From Beroe ovata (taxonomy: Eukaryota > Ctenophora > Nuda > Beroida > Beroidae): a DNA stretch of 25,792 nucleotides. Location of the stretch: contig CAMPET010000095.1 of the NCBI GenBank assembly GCA_946803715.1, positions 9,001-34,792 of the forward strand, given 5' to 3'. Position 1 is the first letter of the stretch; every line of letters begins with the position of its first letter. The translations under genes were made by a program, and so were the position numbers. The notes beneath the pieces were generated by a model. It saw only the letters and a list, made by a program, of their open reading frames with translations. It ran no database searches and had not been told where the DNA came from. Positions 10,262 through 20,821 of the stretch are shown piece by piece.

Positions 10262-12848
10262 GTGCTCCTTCAATTTAAAGTAGAAGCAGGGGTCTGGGGG
10301 CGCAGCCCCCCAGAAGCAAGACGTTAAGTAATGTATGGAAGGTAGAAGTCCTTGAAAATTTTCATCAGACGTCCAATTTTTCCGGAGGGTACCTGTCTTG
10401 CTTGAATTTGAAACATCCCGCCTAAAGCGAGCAGTTCTCGATCACGCGCGCGCGTGCGCGCGGTGGTATTTGTCTCCAATTGTGCTAACGCACTTCTCGT
10501 CACCATAGAAAGTTCGAAAAAAAGTATCCGCGCAATCCGTGTCAGTACAAAGTGTCGACTAATTTCGAATGCATAGAATCTAACCATGTGAGAAGTGATT
10601 TCTCCTATTTCATCAATATCTGATCAATCTGGTGCTTACAAGTGCAATAGCCTATGATATTGCCAACACGAGATTAAACTGCATTGGAATACAGGCGGTC
10701 CGTGAGAGTATTATCAGTGTCTAAGATGGAGATCTGACTTAAGGATCGAGAGATTTTACTGATATGGCCTCTGGACAAGTCTCTGGCATTGAATTCGAGA
10801 TTTACTATGTACAAGATACATTGCACGATAATCAAACTCGACAGCCACAAAGTTTGGCTCGAGTTGTAGTCCAAAACCAGAGTAAATCTCGATTTTCAAT
10901 GTGAATTATCAGAAACACACATTTCCATACAGATTTCATTGTTCCACACTATATTGAGTGAGGTGACTGTGGAATAGGAAGCTGAACAGCTACTCAAATT
11001 TCGCTCCAGCTGCTACGATCAATTTCTTTCATGAAATCAGTATAGTAATGTGCAATGATTCACATGGCTGTCAGAATATAGTAGTTATGCTGAGGTATGT
11101 AAAGCTAAAAATATAGAACGGGCAGTCATCTGGGACTAGTTGCAGTATTGTGGTTCAAAATACTACCTACAGAGAATACAATTACTAGAAATGGATGTTT
11201 ACATGGCCTCAGGACAAGTCTTAGCCATTGAACTCGAGATTTACTTTGTGCAAGAAACGTTGCACGGTAATCAAACTCAGCAGACACAAAGTATGGCTCG
11301 AGTTGTAGTCCAAAACCAGGGTAAATCTCGATTTTCATTGTGGTTAATTAGAAAAACACATTTCCATACAGATTTCATTGTTCCACACTATATTGAGTGT
11401 GGTGAATGTGGGATACGAAGCTGAACAGCTACTCAAATTTCGCTCCAGCTGCTACGATCAATTTCTCTCATGAAATCTGTGTAGTAATGTGCAATGATTC
11501 ACATGGCTGTCAGAATATAGTAGTAATGATGAGCTACGAATATGCTAGAGGGCAGTTATCTGGGACGAGTTGATGAGGGGTTGACTAGCTACCTAGAGTA
11601 CAACGGGGAAACACTGTTCTACGTAATGTTTTTGTCTGTGTGTGTCAGTTTGCAGATTAGGGGCTATATAAAAATTTAAAGCGTTACTCTGCCACATTAT
11701 TTTCAATTCGGCCATAAGATATCTGCTGATGAACGTAAGTGTGACTTGGGTTGTACTGAATCTTTGATATTTTATTGACTAAACTAACCTCAACTGGTAG
11801 CTGAATTCCGAGCTGTTGTTGCACCCAGTCTGTTCACTGTGAAGTTGAGGACACCTCGTGAGACTTTGGATGTGTCTCATTAAGGATTCAAACTGCATCG
11901 ATATCGGGAAGTTGGACTTGGTCGCACTGTCAGCCACAACTGAAGTTTTGTCAAGATGAGCAAGTAGATCACACTTATGTGCCCATCATGAGCCCATCGT
12001 AAGATAGGAAAATAATGCCGGGAAATGCGAGCCATCATTTCTCATGGGCACTGGTAGAACAATGCAGCTTATAATAGTAGTACAGTCTCACCAAGTATCT
12101 TACCTTAGTGTGGCAGGCGATAACTTGGTTCACCCAGCATACATTGGGGTTGCCTGACCATCTGGTATCTGGTAGCACACATCACTGAGAGCCACAGCTA
12201 ACTGCCATTAAATAGGTCACACTCTCATCTGAAATATGGTGGTGAAAAGAAGCAATCTGTGTAGAATCATCTTAGTTGTCAATGTCCAGGTACAAAATTG
12301 AGTAGCAAAAACGAAAATGAACTCACCATTTGACGCCCTCATGAGTTTCTTAAAACCAAGAACAAAGATTTAGTCGCATGAAAGAGACCAGAGACTGCAG
12401 AGAAAAGGACATCAATGGTAGAGGATAGCAGAAGGATAAGCTTCAGTGCATCAGAACCTGAAAAGTTGATTCCTTTATTAGTCATGTATGAACAAGAATT
12501 AGAGACCGAAATTTGATTTGGTGTCAGTTATCAATTAACTTACACAACAACTACTACAACTTACTCTGATAGTGAAGCTGCTGTGTTCATCCTGTCAGCC
12601 AAAAAGTCAACTCAATGAATACGTCTATTCTGTTCAAACTGCAGCCACACACATAACCTACTTATGATTGACAATGTGAGTATACTTAATGAAATTTTTA
12701 ACTCATATCGCAAGAATAGCACCCGCTAAACTAATATCTCAATTATATGTTGCCACGTAAAAAAGCTAGACTGACGCAAACAAAGAAACGTAAACGTGTA
12801 CTGAATGGCGTAGAATGAGGTGATTCTAGAAACGTTTAGCGCTCGATT
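10262..12848. repeat. Segmental duplication, copy B, with an extra internal repeat
   Basis: This is the homologue of 7660-9703. It starts directly after the N at 10261 with the 3' part of a hAT-like MITE that is almost identical to bases 7263-7375, so the left boundary may be an assembly join. A block of about 380 bp found once in copy A (about 8120-8470) occurs twice here (about 10770-11130 and 11195-11570), a local tandem duplication. The right boundary is TTTAGCGCTCGATT at 12835-12848. Small frames such as 11140-11424 lie in this repeated unit and are not conserved as open frames. Confidence 0.8.
11665..11808 (+). promoter_or_regulatory. TATA box plus spliceable leader-like module, copy B
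   Basis: Counterpart of 8559-8700, with TATATAAAA at 11665-11673, ATGAAC|GTAAGT with donor GT at 11735-11736, the same branch-like ACTAAACTAAC and an acceptor-like GGTAG. The module is nearly identical to copy A although the outer parts of the duplication have diverged with indels. Either the copying was recent in this part or the module is constrained. Confidence 0.35.
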
Positions 12849-13811
12849 CACACCAGTGTCAAGAAATTCGCGAGTATCAAAATTCTTTCAGCGTTGTGCA
12901 TTGGCGCGCAGCGCCACCAGCCAAAGTCGATAGACGATTAAGTTTCTGAGAGATTAGATCAGAGATAAGATCAGAGACCTAAGCAGAGATCAGAGATTAT
13001 GAGTTGCATTGCAAGGATCATTGACCAATGATCGGGACTCCCATTTGATCTTTCCACGGAGCCAGCATAATTTGGCATGGCATGGTTATAGCAGCGAAGA
13101 CACAACTCAGCTTCAGCCAGTTAATATTATCGATAAGCATTGCGATGCTTATCGATAATTGGTTGAGTAGTGCTGCGCACGCACTGGCGAGATCAGATTA
13201 TCCTTTCCTAGGTCGGAATTTGTCAGATGTTACCTGACCTGTTTCTCGCGCGCGGCGCGCGCGCCTTCATCGAAGGCCGAAACAATTTCCGCCTCCGATG
13301 AACGCGCGCTTCTCAACAATGCATAGGTCAGAAATTGGCTCATTGACTGTTGCCCTATTGTTGTAACTTGAAAACTGTAAAAAATCAAAAATGCGCGGCG
13401 CGGTTTGCTGTAAAGCTGAGCATAAGCAATGTTGAATGTGTGCTATTGCTTCTTTAAATAATGACGTCACACGCACGTGACACTACGTCACAGTAAATGG
13501 CATCATAGCATCAATTTGCATTTGTGTTGGAGCAGCAAATAAAAGTTTTGATGAAAACGATGAAAAAATTTGAAAATGAATGGAATTGATATAACTTAAG
13601 TTGGGAACTTTTGCATCCCTTTTTCAAAAAATATATATGTTTTCACTCAAAAAACCTGTATTATAACCGCTCACTCACAGAGCATATCAGATTTTGAATT
13701 CAACTTTTAACATGCATCCTAATCATAATTGTCTATCAATATGGAGAATATGAATAGAAGAGCATTATCAAGACATCTTGCTTGAATAATTCAATTCTAT
13801 AATATATAGTG
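12849..13811. promoter_or_regulatory. GC-rich upstream region of the UBL-TM-ARM gene
   Basis: The stretch between the duplication and gene 1 contains AGATCAGAGA repeats (about 12945-13000), a perfect 15-bp inverted repeat with a TGCG loop (13126-13159), a CGCGCGCGGCGCGCGCGC palindromic tract (about 13245-13263), and a dense group of bZIP/bHLH-type sites: TGACGTCA at 13462-13469, CACGTGAC at 13474-13481 and ACGTCA at 13485-13490. Such a CpG-rich, CRE/E-box-rich segment about 320 bp before the first coding exon is a plausible promoter. No coding exon was found in it. Confidence 0.45.
13126..13159. repeat. Perfect 15-bp inverted repeat with 4-base loop
   Basis: Left arm 13126-13140 (ATTATCGATAAGCAT) and right arm 13145-13159 are exact reverse complements around TGCG. 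Each arm contains TATCGATA, itself palindromic. It could be a cruciform, a paired binding site upstream of gene 1, or the remnant of a small element. Confidence 0.85.
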
Positions 13812-16800
13812 ATGATCCTCTACATTCAGAGTCCAACATTTATAGTAAGTTTGGATGTATGGTTTGTATGGCTGGAGTTTGCTGAATATCAATTCCACTT
13901 TTTCTAACAATATTCCACAGGGGCGCACATTTGTCTTGACCTGTGACAGAAATGACACAATTGCAAGACTTAAAGCCACTCTTTTTCATATTCTTTATGA
14001 AATGGGACGGGAAAGTCACCAGTTTCGGCTGAAGTTTAAGAACCAGTTTCTGAAAGACTCAGTCACAGTTGGTGACTGTGGAATAAGTGATAGTCATGTT
14101 ATAAAGATGATTCCTCTTTCCCACAAATCTTACACTGATAATCCACTTATTTCATCTGCTTCAAGCCTTCAATCAAGGTATGTTATTTCTGCCAAAGTCC
14201 TTTAATTTACTTCATTATAACAAATGACAACTGTTATCATATAGCTCTTTCTTGTTCTAAAAAGTTGAGCCCTGTTCTGACGGGATTTTTAACTAATCCA
14301 GCATTGATTTCATAGTAAAACATTTGACCTCCAGACAAACAGACGATTTGCTACAAATAATGCTGAAAAGAGAGGTTCACACATTAAAGAAGAGAGAAAA
14401 GTTGTGTAACGATATACAGGTATCACCCTATTATAATTTGGCATTCTCTCTTTTATTAGTATCATTATGCGCACTTAAATCAGACTGATTTCATGGATAA
14501 TGGGTTATGTCAGCCCATAACTTTGGAAAGGAGTATCGGATTGATATGAAATTTGGGCTGTCTGAGTTTCTGATGGTCCTTGAGCTGTGGTATAAGTTTC
14601 AAGTCAATCGGCCAAACAGTTTGGGAGCTATCCTCAAATGCTCACTTAAATCAGCCTGATTTCATGGATAATGGGTTATGTCAGCCCATAACTTTGGAAA
14701 GGAGTATCGGATTGATATGAAATTTGGGCTGTCTGAGTTTCTGATGGTCCTTGAGCTGTGGTATAAGTTTCAAGTCAATCGGCCAAACAGTTTGGGAGCT
14801 ATCCTCAAACGCTCACTTAAATCAGCCTGATTTCATGGATAATGGGTTATGTCAGCCCATAACTTAGTAAAGTTTTGATTACAGGTCATGTGTAACTGTC
14901 GTTCTAAAGTAACGTCTTGTAGTCTTTCCACAGGGTAGTGTGTCACGTCCACTTGGCGGGTTTTCTAGTATTTAGATAATTTCGAGTATTCTGTCAGCGC
15001 AGCAGCTTTGTTACAGTCAGAATAATCAACAATCCACCAGATCTGCACTTGGACAATATTTGTGGTTGGAATCCTGAGTTTTATCTCAGAGTACTGGTAC
15101 ACAGGGATATACAAGTGTCTATTTGCTGCTGTCGCCCTCTATTCTACTCCAAGATACACACGGTTATCAGGATTTTACACGAGGATGAGAGAGCGGTACG
15201 TTTTAAAACTAAGTCCAAAAAAATTAATTCATGATATAGACATGATAGACATTAGTAATAGACATTATAGACATTAGTAGTGAAAAATAACTCATGTTAT
15301 TCTGATATCACTCATTCGGTTGTTATTGAAATACTTGAATCTCTCTGTATTTGGGACTTGACTACCTTTGGTATTCGAATAGCAGATGATATTTCTATAC
15401 AATATGTGACAAATTCACTCAGAAACGATACTCGAATGCTGCTGCTGTGTTTTTGCGGGTGTTTCTTATTTCTTGCAAATATGGCAATTCTTCTGACCCT
15501 TCATTTGGTAAGATAATCATTTTGAGTGTTCAGTGGGGTTATATCCCTATACATTGTACTCTGCTATAGCACTGTTCTCTACTTTCAGAAAACGTGTCGG
15601 TTTCTACTCGAGTTCTCAGTGTGCTCTGGTATGGTGTATTACACGGTGACTTTGTCGATATTGGAACTTGTGACTCTCTCCATTTACATAACCTACGCCT
15701 CTGTTCTCGGAAATAACTTCCGATTCAAAGTGAGATCTCTCGTCTCTTTCACTCACTCAATCACTGAACACACAACTACTGAACCCCTTCTTCTTCCCTC
15801 TCTGATTAATTAGGGCCGATATATTACGCGGATTGATTTGAAACTTTTACCGTCAAGTACCTTTAGAAACATGGACGGTCAAAATTTCTGATCAATCCGA
15901 TAATCAGTTAAGGGCCGACATGACCCCTTATCGTCAAAAACACGACATTAAGAGTGGGGAGGAACAATAATTAGGAAAAACTCAATTTATATTACAAGGC
16001 AAATCAAACATATCAGAGCGTTGGGGTACCCAGTGCCTTCATGTGTGAATAGTAAAGCATTCTCGTTGCACGATCGCTTTCTATCAAGTTGTCACTTCTG
16101 ACAATAGAAACTGCCATGAATGATTCCACACATTCAGCTGTGTGTGTACCGTTTCTTAAAACTACATGTTTATATCGAGGCTAGAGGTCAAAAATCGATC
16201 GTGATTTTGCTCTGTGTTGAAACTGGCACAGGATGATACTTTTTGTCGTACGGTGACACGTTACGCGTCGTATTCTACTCTGCAGGTCACGTATCGTGGG
16301 AACAAATGAGCATTCGAGAATAGCTCCCAAACGAATGATTGACCTTCAAATTTCTGGTTGATCAGAAAATCGAAAAAATCCCCCTAGGAAAAACCCTCTC
16401 TGTCCCCCTCCCCTCATGTTATTCAACCACCTTTAATTAGGTGGGGAATTTGATAGAGCCAGTGTTAGTGGACATCAAAGACATGAAATACATTCTGGCT
16501 GCGGCAAATAGCAAGAGGTAGCACTATACGACTTGTATACACTATGCACTGTGTATGATTGGTTTCCATGGCTACTGATTCAATATACACACAGTGCTAA
16601 GGAACAACGTAATGCAGCGCTGGATTTGGCAAATATGGCAGCTTCCAGTGTTGATAACAAGTTTGCACTCGTTGCAGAGGGAGGGTAGGTGTGATCTACT
16701 ATGTGGATTGTGATGCTACTATCTATTGATTATGATATCACCATGTGTGTTAGATATCGCTATAATATTGTTGTGTAATCACAATATCTCAGGTTACAAG

Positions 16801-18816
16801 TTTTGATTAATCTCTCCCTATCCGAGGATGAGGTTAGTTTTTGAGCTGACTGCATGGTAAGAATTGAATACGTTATCAGGTTAGGGCCATGCTGTTGGAT
16901 TATAATCTAGATTCGGGATGTTTCACTATTTGACTGTAGTGTAGTATTAGGCACCAATCACCATAAAATCATATCCATAGCATATTCGACCATCCATCTA
17001 CAAGATACATCTTGACAGACTCAACACTCATTGGGGTTTTGGTAAATTCGTCATGGCAACATGGGGCTTTTACTGCGGTACCAAAGTTTCGTGACATATG
17101 TGTATCGCGCGGTGCGTAAACATGACAAAATTGAGTTCACGCGCGTTTTTCTGTGAGTTCTTGTAGATTTGTTGATTATTATGCGCGGTCTCATTTCATT
17201 TCCAAATTTGAGCAATTATTATAGTTTGACGATAAATAAGCATGGTAACGAGGTCTGATTGTTCATCATTCATAATAGTCTGCCATGTGAATTAATAGAT
17301 TTAATTGACAGTGAAATGTTGCAGGGTGTCAGAGGATATGCAGTAGAAGCTATATCAGAGTTGCTCACTATCAAATCTATCCAGGTTGATATTTCATATC
17401 AAATACTGCTCTCTGTCAGATCAAATACTGCTCTCTGTCATATCAAATACTGGTCGGTGTTTCTACATCTCATTACCATTGTAACCTCAGAACGAGTTTG
17501 TCAGTATAGGAGGAGTGGACACTCTCATACTCTCCCTACACTCGTCCGATAGTGATATAGTAAGGGAAGCTCTATTGGCAATTAGCCAACTATGCTCTGA
17601 CAGCGAGGAAGTCATGACACAGATTGTGTCAGAAACAGGGTGAATACTGTTTCCATGGTTACGGTACCTTTGTTCACCAATATTCCCCCAATTTGGCTTA
17701 CTCTCAAGCTCATTCATTATTGCAGTCTGGACGATTTGGCTCATGTTGTGAAGAATGTTTGTAAAACGGACTGTGCAAGAATTGTGGCTGGTATTTTCCT
17801 AGACATAAGTTTTTGCGATGCTCTAAGGCCCGCACTGGTGAAGCACAAGCGGCATGGCAAGTTGTTGACGATTGGTAAGAAGGATTCCTATTACCCATGG
17901 TTTCCTTCATCACGATAAATCCCATTTCAGTTAGAGTGTTTGAACAGCTAGTGAGCTGTAAAGACGTGGAAACTCAACAGCTAGCTCTACAGACATTGGA
18001 AATGATAGCCATTGCAAAACCGGTCGACATGACCACCCAGACTTCGCTAATACAGGTATCGCAATTCTAGGAAATATGTCAATTCCTAAGAAAAGTTCTC
18101 ATTGAACAACTGACCCTCGCACTGCACGGTCATGGGCACGTTTAAATTTGCAAATTGGGTAATCTGATTAACGAGAGATTGCAAAGTTGCAAATGAGGGA
18201 AAATTTCTCCCGTGTGTTTAAAGATTTATTTCAGGCATTGATCTCGTGCATAGGCTATACTGAGGACTGCGACTGCAGACGTCTAGCCGGCAAATTGTTG
18301 ACCTACTTCTGCACTGATTCGGAGGTATGCAATGGTTTCCCAGATAGAGAGATATGAGGAGCAATATTTCCAGTTTTCTTCCGATATTCATTTTCATTAA
18401 ATACACGCTGCACCCTGCAGACAATGGATCAGGTGCTGTTACAATCCAGTGAACTGAAGAATGCTCTGTTCTTATTGGTGGGCAGTTCAGATAATCTGAT
18501 GCAATTGTCTGCCAGCAGGATTCTTACAGCACTCACACAGTATAGCAGGTAATACCCTTCAACTAGAATAACTGAAGAGAAAACTCTGTACAGTTTAAAC
18601 CGACACAAGCGACAGTAACAGCTCTCTTCTACAATAACTATTCTCACTAGCGTAATGTAAATGTTATCGATATAAACCGGCAACTCCCACTTCAGACAGT
18701 TCCTGGAGGAACCCTCCACAGCAGAATTGGTGCGGAGTCTGAGGTTGAATGCTGTGGATCAGGAATCGTGGATGTTAAGTGACAAGATCATACTAGCTCT
18801 CAACAATACGTCTTGA
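13812..18816 (+). CDS. Ubiquitin-like / multi-TM / armadillo-repeat membrane protein (16 exons)
   Basis: Exons joined by GT-AG and phase: 13812-13844, 13921-14177, 14335-14419, 15041-15195, 15423-15507, 15589-15729, 16441-16517, 16595-16684, 16793-16832, 17325-17384, 17491-17639, 17726-17874, 17931-18055, 18235-18324, 18421-18548, 18696-18816. They total 1785 nt, one frame, 594 aa. Residues 1-75 or so look like a ubiquitin-like fold (start MILYIQSPTFIGRTF, then DTIARLKATLF, QFRLKFKNQFLKDSVTVGDCG). Residues 98-125 are charged. Hydrophobic segments at about 126-145, 147-163, 182-205 and 212-243 suggest four membrane spans. Residues 253-594 are alpha-helical armadillo/HEAT-like repeats (AAANSKSAKEQRNAALDLAN, VRGYAVEAISELL, IVREALLAISQLCSD). 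By analogy with HERPUD1 and TMUB1 (UBL plus TM) and membrane-anchored ARM proteins, a role at an organelle membrane is possible. That is inference, as I know no protein of this order. Exon 1 and the stretch between exons 6 and 7 are the least certain parts. Confidence 0.82.
14472..14870. repeat. 171-bp tandem repeat in intron 3 of the UBL-TM-ARM gene
   Basis: Units start at 14472, 14643 and 14814 (CACTTAAATCAG), an exact 171-bp period: two full copies and one partial copy that ends near 14870. The full copies are almost identical, so the duplication is recent. A 25-nt stretch ending each full unit (14619-14643) has a near reverse-complement match in intron 6 at 16308-16332. No open frame is seen. 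Confidence 0.92.
15730..16440. other. Large intron 6 with dispersed repeat fragments
   Basis: This 711-bp intron separates the membrane-span exons from the armadillo exons. It holds a segment at about 15815-15915 with inverted short arms (ACCGTC / GACGGT, GGATTGAT / ATCAATCC) and a minus-oriented fragment related to the 171-bp repeat of intron 3 at 16308-16332. No additional exon could be supported, but one short in-frame exon cannot be excluded by eye. Confidence 0.5.
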
Positions 18817-19811
18817 TCAGTACTGCAAACTGTATCCAACCGCTCAAATTCGCGTTCATGAAATGCGATGATTCAGTAATACAGAATTTGCATGGATTAG
18901 TTTAATACTCTTTTTAATTTAACTTTACGAACGAGTTTTTAAAATTGACTATTGCTATGAACAGACTAACATGAGTATGGTGAAACGTGAAAATATGTAT
19001 GTTCCATTTAATCATTCAATTCAATAATTGACTTGTTTGAATGACTGTTCCTATTCTAAATCTCAGCAATTGCAAATATTCGATACTCGATGTTCATGAA
19101 TTAAATTAACCAATATTTCACCTGCTTGCCTGGGCCAGGGCCGGCCCTGCTGCCGCGAAGCTATCACATTTCGCAACTTAACCACGTTCATTTTAACCAA
19201 GTGCGTTATCGCATCAATGACTGAGCAAGCGAGTTTTGGTCTTGGCCCATAAACAAATAAATCAAAATGTTCTCATTTCTTAGAAAGTTTTGAGGCCCAT
19301 AATTGCACTGATAAGCGGAGATCAGCTGATTCTGTAATTCAATTTCCGGATACTATCAGGAAATAAAGTGTCTGCAGCTGCACGCGGAAATAACGATATT
19401 TCACATACGAACCATCCTCTTATCTTCTTATCTCACGTCTTCAATTAGATCTGTTAGCTTGATTTCGCGCTGCAGAAGAAATTAGATTAGAAGTAGGCAG
19501 ATAAAAAGAGCAAACACTGGCCACTGATCAGTGTGATTCGAGCGCAGACTTACTATTTCTCTGTGCTCACTGTGTCTCCCCCTTCTGTCCTCACCACCAA
19601 CTGTCACTGACAGCGTGTCCACCTGTACTCAACCTGGGGGGGGGGGTGTGTGTGTGGCGTGCTNGGTGTGTGAGTGTCGTGCTGTCAGAACTGTCACAGA
19701 GTAACTGTGTGTGAGTGCCATGTCAGTGTTTTGTGCGTCATGATGTCATGTGCTGCCAGAGACTGCATGTTATCTTTAACTTACTCCCGTATGATCCACA
19801 TATGCAGTAGG
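18817..19811. promoter_or_regulatory. Intergenic region; 3' end of gene 1 and promoter of the SDR pair
   Basis: No gene is found. AATAAA occurs at 19256-19261 and again near 19362, possible polyadenylation signals for gene 1. A TATA-like GATAAAAAG at about 19499-19507 lies about 310 bp before the first SDR start. The interval before that start contains a run of nine or more G followed by GTGTGTGTG, and an N at 19664, so the sequence here is uncertain. The frame upstream of 19812 is open to 19674 but has no membrane-anchor logic and begins at GTG. Confidence 0.4.
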
Positions 19812-20753
19812 ATGCCCACTAAACAAGTTAGTGCACTCATCATCATCCCTGTGACTCTGACTGCCCTATATCTCCTCCTGTTGCCTAGCAATCTCACTCC
19901 GCAACAATTTTCTAACAAAGCAGTACTACTGTGTGGCCCGTGCACTGGGGTGGGAGAACAGATGGCACTCCACTTTGCAAAGCAAGGAGCCAGACTGATT
20001 CTTGTTGCCCGCTCTGATAAAAGATACGAAACTCTCTTTAGGCTGAGGGACAAATTTGAGGTTGAGGACGCTGCCATTTCCCAAGTGGAAAAACTGATGG
20101 TAGCCCGTACAGAATCCAAGCTAGAGTACATCAAGGAAGCAGCGGAAGAAGCAGGAAGCCCACAAGTTGAGATAATAAATGCCTTCGACTTCAGCAATGT
20201 TTCTCAGATCGCCGGTCTGGTCGAGGGTGCAGTGTCGCTGTTTGGGGGAATAGATTATCTGATCTTGAACCACGCGGAGATGCCGAGAGGTCACATCTTG
20301 AGAGGGAAACACCAGCAAACACCCGACTTCATCAGTCATCTGTTCAGTGTGAACGTGTATAGCCACATTGAACTTGTTTCAGCAGCTCTCCCACACCTGA
20401 ACAAGAGTGGAGGTCACATTTTCGTCACATCATCTCTACTGGGTGAAGTGGCCCATGCCAAATTCCCCCTCTACTCTTCCACCAAACATGCTCTGTCAGG
20501 CTTCTTCTATAGTCTTCAGCAGGATCTCATCCGATCTGCGTCCCCAGTTGACCTAACCGTGGGCCGCTTCGGGGAGATTAAAACAGAGGAATCTCAAAAA
20601 ATGTTTGGGGCGAATGATTGGATAACTGGGAGTGCGACCGAGTGTGCGTGCAGAATGTTAGAAAGTTTAGTTGCTAGGGCAACCACATTCACCTACCCTC
20701 GCCTGCAGCCTCGAATCTACAAGTTCCTAAACTCCATTTTGCCCAGCTATTAA
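19812..20753 (+). CDS. Membrane-anchored SDR, 11-beta-HSD1-like (single exon)
   Basis: The 313-aa classical short-chain dehydrogenase/reductase is predicted to use NADP(H) on a hydroxy/keto substrate. The start is the ATG that places a hydrophobic anchor at residues 7-25; in-frame ATGs at 19740 and 19743 would lengthen the N-terminus. The cofactor loop reads C-G-P-C-T-G-V-G (41-48; family TGxxxGxG, so T is replaced by C). LNHA matches the LNH variant of the NNAG motif typical of 11-beta-HSD1. FVTSSLLG supplies the catalytic Ser, and Y221-SST-K225 gives an intact YxxxK. A segment of about 30 residues (about 70-99), mostly charged, is inserted after strand 2 relative to the family. By analogy with 11-beta-HSD1 it would sit in the ER membrane facing the lumen. 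Its neighbour 68 bp downstream is a paralogue. The substrate is unknown and steroid activity should not be assumed. Confidence 0.88.
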   Translation: MPTKQVSALIIIPVTLTALYLLLLPSNLTPQQFSNKAVLLCGPCTGVGEQMALHFAKQGARLILVARSDKRYETLFRLRDKFEVEDAAISQVEKLMVARTESKLEYIKEAAEEAGSPQVEIINAFDFSNVSQIAGLVEGAVSLFGGIDYLILNHAEMPRGHILRGKHQQTPDFISHLFSVNVYSHIELVSAALPHLNKSGGHIFVTSSLLGEVAHAKFPLYSSTKHALSGFFYSLQQDLIRSASPVDLTVGRFGEIKTEESQKMFGANDWITGSATECACRMLESLVARATTFTYPRLQPRIYKFLNSILPSY

Positions 20754-20821
20754 CACGTGTACGTTGTTGTCACAATTATATCTGTGGTTACGTTATCATA
20801 ACAAGAGTTTTCTATAGGTTC

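Noticed and set aside
10082-10327. Open frame of 81 codons crossing position 10261
   Set aside because: It runs through an undetermined base into a MITE fragment.
11140-11424. Plus-strand frame of 94 codons
   Set aside because: It lies in the repeated block of about 380 bp; the other two copies of the block do not keep it open.
14880-15040. Candidate exons after GATTACAG (14884) or TTTCCACAG (14933) in the UBL-TM-ARM gene
   Set aside because: Both reach in-frame stops within a few dozen codons and have no fitting donor; the acceptor at 15040 continues the frame into a TM segment.
19674-19811. N-terminal extension of the first SDR
   Set aside because: It begins at GTG after a low-quality G/GT run, and the Cys-rich extension has no counterpart in the paralogue. 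The ATG at 19812 gives the expected membrane anchor.
19781-20197. Minus-strand frame of 138 codons opposite the first SDR
   Set aside because: It is antisense to a well-supported coding region and is a codon-bias shadow.
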